Source: an uncultured Duncaniella sp. (GTDB lineage Bacteria; Bacteroidota; Bacteroidia; Bacteroidales; Muribaculaceae). Taken from it: DNA of 64,000 bases. A program made the position numbers and the translations under genes. Below are positions 54,459-61,007 of the stretch, one piece after another. Below the pieces are notes generated by a model. It was not told the origin of the DNA and did not search any database. It saw only the letters and a program-made list of their open reading frames with translations. Where the stretch lies: NCBI GenBank assembly GCA_910586305.1, contig CAJUGS010000003.1, forward strand, positions 42,897 through 106,896, written 5' to 3'. The stretch's first letter is position 1; each line of letters begins with the position of its first letter.

Positions 54459-54636
54459 TATAACTTTTTGCACCGTCCTCGTTAACATATTGCGCCTATA
54501 GCCAAAATGTTTCTTTGCGGGTTTTAGGGTATGGATTAGTTATATTTCAATTAGGTTACAACATATTTAACACTTTGTTAGACAAGTGTATAATATATGG
54601 ATTAGTTTGGTGGGGACTATCTCTTTGGATACCTAT

Positions 54637-54669
54637 GTTGCTTTATGGGAACAAGAGTGTGTAACTTTG
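54637..54669 (+). promoter_or_regulatory. Distal promoter upstream of the ABC-F gene
   Basis: GTTG (54637-54640), 21-nt spacer, TAACTTTG (54662-54669). It is 420 nt before the ABC-F start, so it would make either a small RNA or a very long leader. Confidence 0.5.
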
Positions 54670-54828
54670 TGTTGTGAAAGGCCCGCGACCGGGTATTTCC
54701 AAGAAGAAATTAGTTAGTGGAATTATACTTTTCGTATTATTTGATGCATGGATTACCGTAAACGAATTGCATAATAGTAAATGTGTTTTTTATGTTAGGT
54801 TTGTAGAGCCTTATTACTAAGACTGCAT

Positions 54829-54856
54829 ATAGGTTTCGCCGGGAGGCGAGACCTAT
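54829..54856 (+). repeat. Stem-loop between the two ABC-F promoters
   Basis: ATAGGTTTCGCC (54829-54840), loop GGGA, GGCGAGACCTAT (54845-54856): 12 pairs including one G-U. A GTGT/ACAC dyad (54857-54870) follows. Could end or pause a transcript from the distal promoter. Confidence 0.5.
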
Positions 54857-54895
54857 AGTGTTTAATACACCTGCCAATCAAAGAATAGCCGGAAT

Positions 54896-54926
54896 TTTGT
54901 CGATTAATATATTTTCACTAATTTTG
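54896..54926 (+). promoter_or_regulatory. Proximal promoter of the ABC-F gene
   Basis: TTTG (54896-54899), 19-nt spacer, TAATTTTG (54919-54926) followed by CA. It predicts a start near 54931 and a leader of about 160 nt. Confidence 0.7.
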
Positions 54927-55006
54927 CAGCACTCAATTTATTTGCAATCATGTAAAAAGCAATCTGAACTACCTAAACGCAGAACATCATTTGAGTTGGT
55001 CATTGT

Positions 55007-55078
55007 ATGGTGGCCGAATGGATGTGTATTGTAAAGGTGTCGCTACGATTTATTTTAATTTCCAACCCTATTTCTTGA
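55007..55078 (+). CDS. Candidate leader peptide of the ABC-F gene
   Basis: A 23-codon frame (MVAEWMCIVKV... ending NPIS) whose stop is 12 nt before the ABC-F ATG. Its size and position are those of regulatory leader peptides that precede antibiotic-responsive ABC-F genes. No alternative stem-loops were worked out, so this is a positional inference only. Confidence 0.3.
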   Translation: MVAEWMCIVKVSLRFILISNPIS

Positions 55079-55090
55079 CTGCAAATAATT

Positions 55091-56686
55091 ATGAGCTTAC
55101 AGGTTCAGAATCTGTCATATATTCTCCCCACGGGAGAAATATTATTCCAAAACTTATGCTTTTCAGTCCCTCCCGGGGGAAAGTATGCCATTATCGGAAA
55201 TAACGGCATAGGCAAGTCTACACTTCTCAGAACAATATGCGGGCAACTTCCTTCATCTGAAGGACACGTGTATTGTGATGTCAGTCCATACTATGTACCG
55301 CAGCATTTCGGCCAATTCGACGGTTTATCCGTTGCCGAGGCCATCGGAATCAATCACAGACTCACGGCTCTCTCTAAAATATTGAGTGGTGAAGGCTCAC
55401 CAGATGACTTTGAAACACTCAATGACGACTGGGATATTCAAGAGCGACTCACTGAGGCCTTTGTCAGATGGGGCATTGACTATGTGTCTCCATTTAGGAA
55501 AATGGGCGAGTTGAGCGGTGGAGAGAAGACCAGGGTGTTTCTGGCCGGAATGGATATAGTTCATGCCGACCTGGTATTTATGGATGAGCCGACCAACCAT
55601 CTCGATTCGGCAGCCCGAGACATCCTTTACAAGTCAATCCGTTCCACAAAGCGCTCATTGTTGATAGTCAGCCATGACCGTGTTCTGCTCAATATGCTCT
55701 CGGGGATGTATGAAATGTCGGCCTCCGGATTGACCTTTTATCCCATGAATTATGATGCTTACAAGGAAGTGGCGGAAAGAGATCTGTCGGCCAAAACGTC
55801 TCGGCTGCACCATCAGCAGAAAGAAATAGACAAGGCCGAGAAGTCGGCGCATAAAGCCATGGAAAGGCAGCAGAAACACAGCGCAAGAGGGGAGAAGCGC
55901 AGTGCCGGAAAATGCCTGTCAAGAATTTTGATGGGCAACTTGAAAAACCGGGCTGAAAAATCAACCGCTGCGTTGAAAAAAATTCAACAGGAACGCATAG
56001 ACTCCATGAAAACGGACTTGCGTGACCTAAAGTCATCGATCAACGAATCGCGGCTTTTGAAAATAGACATCTGCGATTCCGGGATTCATGGCGGAAAAAT
56101 ACTGGTTCACCTTGAAGGTGTGACACTGAGGTACCCCCAACGTCTATTGTGGGAGGATTGTCCGATATCTCTGACGGTCAAAAGCGGAGAACGCATCAGG
56201 ATAAAAGGCAACAATGGCTGTGGTAAAAGTTCTCTTCTCCAGCTTATTGCCGGAAAATTACAACCTGAGGATGGCGGGTCGGTGTTCATGGACGAATCTC
56301 TGTCTACAATATATCTCGACCAGGACTACTCTTCTGTTTCTAATGATCTGACGGTCTACGGTCAGATGGAGGCGTGTGATTCTAAAAAGCCCGAACATGA
56401 AATCAAAATGCTGTTGACTCGGTTCTTGTTTCCGCCATCAGCCTGGGACAAGAGCTGTGCTAAACTTAGTGGTGGCGAAAAAATGAGACTCGCCCTGTGC
56501 AAAATGCTTGTCTGTGGCAATGCTCCCGACATGATTATCGCCGACGAACCAACAAACAACCTTGACATAAAGAGTATGGATATACTGGCTCACACGTTGA
56601 AATCCTACAACGGAACTCTGATTGTTGTCAGTCACGACGAACGATTTGTCCGGGATATAGGCATATGTCGGGAGGTTAGTCTCTGA
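55091..56686 (+). CDS. ABC-F family ATPase
   Basis: The 531 residues form two ABC cassettes without membrane segments. First Walker A is GNNGIGKST (about 37-45) with signature LSGGEKTR and Walker B VFMDEPTNH. A basic linker region follows (about 245-320: HKAMERQQKHSARGEKRSAGK in part). Second Walker A is GNNGCGKSS with signature LSGGEKMR and IIADEPTNNLD. ABC-F proteins act on the ribosome, either as translation factors or as antibiotic ribosome-protection proteins. The long leader points toward regulated expression, but the sequence alone does not tell which subgroup it is. Confidence 0.9.
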   Translation: MSLQVQNLSYILPTGEILFQNLCFSVPPGGKYAIIGNNGIGKSTLLRTICGQLPSSEGHVYCDVSPYYVPQHFGQFDGLSVAEAIGINHRLTALSKILSGEGSPDDFETLNDDWDIQERLTEAFVRWGIDYVSPFRKMGELSGGEKTRVFLAGMDIVHADLVFMDEPTNHLDSAARDILYKSIRSTKRSLLIVSHDRVLLNMLSGMYEMSASGLTFYPMNYDAYKEVAERDLSAKTSRLHHQQKEIDKAEKSAHKAMERQQKHSARGEKRSAGKCLSRILMGNLKNRAEKSTAALKKIQQERIDSMKTDLRDLKSSINESRLLKIDICDSGIHGGKILVHLEGVTLRYPQRLLWEDCPISLTVKSGERIRIKGNNGCGKSSLLQLIAGKLQPEDGGSVFMDESLSTIYLDQDYSSVSNDLTVYGQMEACDSKKPEHEIKMLLTRFLFPPSAWDKSCAKLSGGEKMRLALCKMLVCGNAPDMIIADEPTNNLDIKSMDILAHTLKSYNGTLIVVSHDERFVRDIGICREVSL

Positions 56687-56797
56687 CATATGACGCTAAT
56701 GCGGATTTCTACCCGTAATCTTCCATCTATTTTGTGAAAGTGGAAAGGTTTAGACGGTATTTTAAGAAAATCAATAGGAAATATTGTGTAAAACCTT

Positions 56798-56805
56798 TAA
56801 CTTTG
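56798..56805 (+). promoter_or_regulatory. -7 box of the 56837-57256 gene
   Basis: TAACTTTG followed by C, about 30 nt before the ATG; the -33 element is weak. Confidence 0.5.
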
Positions 56806-56836
56806 CTTCTGCAGATGCGTTTAAAATTTGGTTTTA

Positions 56837-57256
56837 ATGAGCTTTGACTATTTAAGGGATTTCTTCGGACGATTCCGCAAGAATAACAAAACAAGATATA
56901 CGTGTATTGAGATGCGCGCGGTAGCTCTCCTCCAGGACATCAACGCGAGACGGATAAGTATTGATGGTTTTGGAGAATCTATGAGGGCGATTGATGAAGA
57001 GTTTCACAATCTCATGTATGATGCTCAAAAAAACGCATATGTTTTTGACAACGATACTCCTGGATGGCTAAATATGTTTCTGGGTAATAAGTTTCGTCCG
57101 TGGTATCGTTTTCACAAGTCTTTCATTGCTGCCAGGAATAATCCTATGTTGACTTCTGATCCTCGTTGGCATGAAGTAGAACGCAGGGCAGCTTATGAAG
57201 AAAGGAGCCTAATGGATGCTGTTGAATATTGTCTTAACAAGTATGATAGGAAGTAG
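56837..57256 (+). CDS. Protein of unknown function, 139 residues
   Basis: I do not recognise this gene. The start chosen is ATG 56837 (MSFDYLRDFFGRFRKNNKTRY); a TTG three codons upstream is also possible. No signal peptide or membrane segment is seen. It is mixed-charge with many aromatic residues (GWLNMFLGNKFRPWYRFHKSF) and looks helical and cytoplasmic. It has its own -7 box and lies between the ABC-F gene and a TPR regulator on the same strand. Confidence 0.6.
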   Translation: MSFDYLRDFFGRFRKNNKTRYTCIEMRAVALLQDINARRISIDGFGESMRAIDEEFHNLMYDAQKNAYVFDNDTPGWLNMFLGNKFRPWYRFHKSFIAARNNPMLTSDPRWHEVERRAAYEERSLMDAVEYCLNKYDRK

Positions 57257-57314
57257 CCGTATTGTCTGACATACCGATATGCACTTATTCAATTCATATA
57301 AATAAAATGCTGAC

Positions 57315-59171
57315 ATGAAATACATAAACCAACATCACATATTTGCCATATTTCTTACGATTGCCATCACAAACTTGATTGTTGCTTGTCGTGGCAACTC
57401 AGAAGCACATCAACGTATGTGTGAAGCTGAAAATCTTATGACGCAGCACCCGGATTCGTCAATGGCAATTCTTAGTGATATAGATCGGGAGCAACTTAGA
57501 TCTGACAAGGAGCGTGCCCGATATGCTCTGCTCACGTCGATGGCTCTTGACAAGAATTATATAGATACTACGACGTTCGATGTCATCCAGCCGGCTATTG
57601 ATTACTTTTTAAGGAAGGGGACAGCTGACGAAAAGCTGAGGACCTATTATTATCAGGGACGCATATATCAGAATCAGAAAAACAATGATTTAGCCATGCA
57701 AAGCTTTATGCGTGGCAGAGAGTTTTGTGTACAGGCATCGGATACTATGACCATGGCTAATCTTTTGGTTGCACAAGGGACGATTTTATACACGACCTAT
57801 AAGTTTGATGATTTTATTAAAGTAAATCTGGAAGCGGCTGAACTATACAGGGAATTTGGACGTCCAGATTATGAAATATTAAGCATAGCCAATGTTTTGG
57901 ATGGCAGTATTCTGAATGGGGATCAGAATCTTGCTGACAGTATAATGTCAATCGCGCAGGACATGATCAGTAAAGATCCCAAATTAAGTTCTGCCATTAC
58001 TCCATATATATTATCGTACGTAATCAAATTTGGAACTAAAGAGGATATCAGCAGTATTTTAGGCTATTACAATCCCGTTGATAGTATTGACGATGCTACT
58101 AAAATGAGTGTTGCCATGGCGTATTGTGAAATCGGAGATGTAGCTAATGCAAAACGTGTTTGGAATAAAATCTCTTATACACCTGAAGTATGCAGATCTT
58201 TGAAGTATTTATCTATCAAGCCTGTCATTTTGGAGCAAAGTCAAGATTTTGCCGAGGCATTGGAGGCATATCAACAATTTGCCACTACGGTTGATTCTAT
58301 TCATCAAAATATATTTTCTCATGATTTGTTGTTTGCCAAAGAACGTCATGATATGGAAAAATCCAATCTCTTAAAACTCCAGAAGAGGGATCGATTAATC
58401 TGGTTTAGCTTGTGCATCACATTCGTGCTACTCATCATTGCAGGATATATATATTATCGTTATCGATTAAGTAAGGCAAAGAACTTATTGGAAGAACAAG
58501 AAAATAAAAGACTACAACTTGAACAGGAGAATCTAAAAAAAGAAAACGAGAATCTTGAACTGAGAAATCATCAGTCCGAGTTGGAAAAGAAGAATCTTCA
58601 GCAGACAAATGAGAAACTTGAATTGGAGAGGCATAATGCGGTTCTTGAAAAGCAAAAAGCCGAACTGGAATGTGAACGACAATCACTGGCTGCGGAGAAT
58701 CTCCGTCTTAAGATTGAACAATTAGAGGATGAAAGCGCATCCCTTAAAGATATTTTGGAAAAGCGAAAGGATCTTGCCAAACCAATAGAGGAGGCCATCA
58801 AGATTAGGATGGAAATGTTAAATGGGCTGTTGGCCGCGCAGATTACTGATAACAGTGCTTATGCAAAATCCTATGGAGCCTGGAGAGACCAGCTTATTCA
58901 AGATAAGGACGAGTTTATGAATACGACTCGCCTTGCATTCAAAGCATCTCATCCAAGATTCATTGAATATTTAGAAGAGCACGGACTGACCGAATCGGAA
59001 ATCAATTATGTCTGTCTTTACGCGATTGGTCTCCGGGGTAAAGAAGCAGGGGAATATATGCAGCTGAAAAGACATTATAATATCAGCAGTGATATTCGTA
59101 AGAAACTGGGTATTGACGAGCATCAGACCAACATCGGCATCTATGTCCGTAAACTGATGAAAAGCCTTTAG
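57315..59171 (+). CDS. Lipoprotein-type TPR regulator with coiled coil and LuxR-like C-terminus
   Basis: The 618 residues begin with a lipoprotein signal (lipobox LIVAC, Cys25). TPR-like repeats follow to about 350, then one membrane helix at about 360-381 (LIWFSLCITFVLLIIAGYIYY), a long coiled coil (about 385-490, rich in E, K, L, N), and a C-terminal helical domain. LTESEINYVCLYAIGLRGKEAGEYM and SDIRKKLGI resemble a LuxR-type helix-turn-helix. Having both a lipid anchor and a membrane span places the TPR part in the periplasm and the putative DNA-binding part in the cytoplasm. It is a third, more distant member of the regulator type at 33914 and 52872. A terminator follows. Confidence 0.78.
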   Translation: MKYINQHHIFAIFLTIAITNLIVACRGNSEAHQRMCEAENLMTQHPDSSMAILSDIDREQLRSDKERARYALLTSMALDKNYIDTTTFDVIQPAIDYFLRKGTADEKLRTYYYQGRIYQNQKNNDLAMQSFMRGREFCVQASDTMTMANLLVAQGTILYTTYKFDDFIKVNLEAAELYREFGRPDYEILSIANVLDGSILNGDQNLADSIMSIAQDMISKDPKLSSAITPYILSYVIKFGTKEDISSILGYYNPVDSIDDATKMSVAMAYCEIGDVANAKRVWNKISYTPEVCRSLKYLSIKPVILEQSQDFAEALEAYQQFATTVDSIHQNIFSHDLLFAKERHDMEKSNLLKLQKRDRLIWFSLCITFVLLIIAGYIYYRYRLSKAKNLLEEQENKRLQLEQENLKKENENLELRNHQSELEKKNLQQTNEKLELERHNAVLEKQKAELECERQSLAAENLRLKIEQLEDESASLKDILEKRKDLAKPIEEAIKIRMEMLNGLLAAQITDNSAYAKSYGAWRDQLIQDKDEFMNTTRLAFKASHPRFIEYLEEHGLTESEINYVCLYAIGLRGKEAGEYMQLKRHYNISSDIRKKLGIDEHQTNIGIYVRKLMKSL

Positions 59172-59305
59172 GCTCCATCCCAAAAAAATGTAAATGCAGG
59201 GGAATGAAGCCTTAGTTTTACCAGATATCAGTCCAGCGTTAAACTTTTGCACCGAGTGCGCTATACTCCACAACTTATGCTGACAATCAGCAAATTACAG
59301 GCACA

Positions 59306-59349
59306 ACACCCAATTTCACACCCACTTCGGTTGAAATTGGGTGTTTTTA
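59306..59349 (+). terminator. Terminator after the lipoprotein regulator
   Basis: ACACCCAATTTC (59306-59317) pairs perfectly with GAAATTGGGTGT (59333-59344), then TTTTTAT. Confidence 0.9.
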
Positions 59350-59472
59350 TGTATCTTTAACGCCTCTCTGCTCCTCAACAGGCCGCCCCACACCGCCACC
59401 ATCACAATTTCGGTGCCTCTCAACAAATCTATCCTCCCCAAGCCACACCCAACCTTACACCCAATAGCAAAA

Positions 59473-59515
59473 TGGGTGCAGAGACTCCCGCACCCAATCC
59501 AGACTTTTTCTTTTG
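59473..59515 (+). terminator. Second terminator-like hairpin
   Basis: TGGGTGC (59473-59479) pairs with GCACCCA (59490-59496), then a T-rich tract (CTTTTTCTTTTG). The 59172-59577 gap holds no credible gene. Confidence 0.5.
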
Positions 59516-59532
59516 CTCAGTCTCCATATATA

Positions 59533-59579
59533 GGTTTAGGTTTATCCGGGCATATATATAGCCCGAACCAAACCTAACC
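59533..59579. repeat. Imperfect inverted repeat at the TetR truncation point
   Basis: GGTTTAGGTTTATCCGGGC (59533-59551) faces GCCCGAACCAAACCTAACC (59561-59579) around ATATATATA. Stems of 5 and 8 bp are interrupted by a small internal loop and a bulge. TetR-like coding begins at the very next base. Confidence 0.5.
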
Positions 59580-59580
59580 A

Positions 59581-60105
59581 AAGTCACTTAAGAACCGGTC
59601 GGATATACTGAGGAAGTGCTATCCGTTGCTTGCAACCGGGAGTTGGGATGCCATAACGGTTGCAGATCTTGAAAAAGCCATAACCCAGACAAAAGGAGCT
59701 ATCATCTATTATTTCAAAAATAAGAAAACTCTTTTTGCAAACGTTTTCGATGAGCTGTTCTTTCCTGTTTTCACCTTATCGCAGGAGGAACGGGAGTCTC
59801 TTGCCAAATCCTCTGTTTCTGATTTTTATAAACTCTACAAAACACCTTTTGAACGTGTCCGCGATGATTTAAGGGATAATTATGGTGTGGAGAATCCTTC
59901 TCAGGCAATATTTAATCTTTTCATTCAAGGCTCCAAACACTACGACAAATTCACATCAAGTATCAACGAATTGATGCGGTTGGAACAGGATTTCATGAGT
60001 GGGATTGTGGGAGGTCGTGTTAATACACTTATAGACCTTAATCGGGTATATGTGGAAAATATTGGGAATATCTTTATTGAATCAATGAATTTTGATTCTA
60101 ATTAG
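59581..60105 (+). pseudogene. TetR/AcrR regulator lacking its start
   Basis: The frame opens at an in-frame stop (59575-59577) and reads KSLKNRSDILRKCYPLLATGSWDAITVADLEKAI, a TetR N-terminus, then QTKGAIIYYFKNKKTLFANVF, the recognition helix region. The C-terminal ligand domain is intact to the stop at 60105. No ATG precedes the HTH. The first usable codon is TTG 59626, inside helix 1 of the DNA-binding domain. About 175 codons remain of a normal 190-200. It is probably a decayed gene whose 5' end was lost at the inverted repeat; a TTG start is a weaker possibility. Confidence 0.65.
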
Positions 60106-60130
60106 GTTTAATAAATCAGTTGGTGATAAA

Positions 60131-60408
60131 AGACCCCGTTTGAGCGAGTCCGCGATGATTTGCGGGACAACTACGGTGTCGAAAACCCGTCACAGGCAAT
60201 CTTCAATCTCTTTATCCAAGGCTCCAAGCACTACGACCAGTTCACATCAAACGTCGGTGAACTGATGCAACTGGAGCAGGACTTCATGAGCCACATGATC
60301 AGAGGTCGAGTAAACAACATTCCCGAACTAAATCTAAATTATGTTGAGAATATCGGAAATATATTTTTTGAATCAATGAATTGGGTTAACTTCTATTTTA
60401 GTAATTAA
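60131..60408 (+). pseudogene. 3' remnant of a second TetR gene
   Basis: From about 60133 the reading frame TPFERVRDDLRDNYGVENPS... repeats the last 90 codons of the preceding TetR gene. It differs at many synonymous sites and several amino acids (KFTSSINELMRLEQ becomes QFTSNVGELMQLEQ). No N-terminal half precedes it. It is a diverged paralogue reduced to its C-terminus, in tandem with the first. The last 11 bases overlap the convergent lipoprotein gene. Confidence 0.7.
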
Positions 60409-60940
60409 TTAATTCAATTTTACTTGATAATACTGAGTCAGAGTAATAAACCTGTATATATTGAGGAACAACTACTGTATCTAATTCAAATAAACGTCCA
60501 TCAGTTATTTTTAAACCCAATGTCGACAATTCCTTATTATTAATTTCTTTCGCCATTTTGTCTAACGAAAGAGGAGAATAAACGAACTCTTTTTTACCAT
60601 TTATGGTGAAATATTGACCAAAATCAAAACCATAACCGCTTATTTTATCGGTTATATCTCTATTGTAGGTATCATATACTCGAATAGAATCAACTGGGCA
60701 TAACATACCCTTTAGTCCGGGAGACACGGAACTGCCTCCCCATGTGTATGTTCTATTACAAAATTCTACATCGAATTTTAGGATATATAAATTTTTATTA
60801 TGGTTATTATTTAATGAATCTGAGATAGATACCTGTTTGAATGAAACAGACTTTATAATATAGTTATCCTTTCTTGATTGACAACTACTTAGAGCAACGG
60901 CTATCAAAGCCCATAAAATGAATAAAATTATATTTTTCAT
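60398..60940 (-). CDS. Lipoprotein, candidate immunity protein for the Rhs toxin
   Basis: The start is ATG 60940 (MKNIILFILWALIAVALSSC), giving 180 residues; lipobox ALSSC, Cys20. The mature part is beta-rich (SVSFKQVSISDSLNN, LYILKFDVEFCNRTYTW). It matches no family I know. It is AT-rich like the toxin tip just upstream, starts 67 nt after the rhs stop and has no promoter of its own, which is the position and composition expected of an immunity gene. A lipid-anchored periplasmic site would fit a toxin that acts in the envelope. Function is inferred from position only. Confidence 0.6.
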   Translation of the reverse strand: MKNIILFILWALIAVALSSCQSRKDNYIIKSVSFKQVSISDSLNNNHNKNLYILKFDVEFCNRTYTWGGSSVSPGLKGMLCPVDSIRVYDTYNRDITDKISGYGFDFGQYFTINGKKEFVYSPLSLDKMAKEINNKELSTLGLKITDGRLFELDTVVVPQYIQVYYSDSVLSSKIELINY

Positions 60941-60954
60941 CCTATCTAATATTG

Positions 60955-60999
60955 TTGTATGCGCATTGAGTAATTGTTGAATTCTCAATGCGCATACAA
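60955..60999 (-). repeat. Perfect 16-bp hairpin between rhs toxin and lipoprotein genes
   Basis: TTGTATGCGCATTGAG (60955-60970) and CTCAATGCGCATACAA (60984-60999), 13-nt loop, no T-tract. It lies in the 67-nt gap, 14 nt before the lipoprotein ATG, so it would form in the mRNA just ahead of that start codon. Confidence 0.7.
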
Positions 61000-61007
61000 G
61001 TTTGATG

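Larger units (their letters stand above)
54459..55090 (+). other. Long regulatory gap before the ABC-F gene
   Basis: No protein gene of normal size. It holds two promoters (54637-54669 and 54896-54926), a 12-bp hairpin (54829-54856), a start-stop codon pair ATGTAA at about 54950, and a 23-codon leader frame (55007-55078). The hairpin is followed by GTGTTTAATACAC rather than a T-tract. Confidence 0.5.

Noticed and set aside
54991..55203. 70-codon frame overlapping the ABC-F start
   Set aside because: Starts at TTG and overlaps the first 113 bp of the ABC-F gene in another frame; the shorter 55007-55078 frame is the better leader candidate.
59341..59577. 78-codon plus-strand frame in the accessory gap
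   Set aside because: It starts inside a terminator stem, runs through two hairpins and has a proline-rich translation without any motif.
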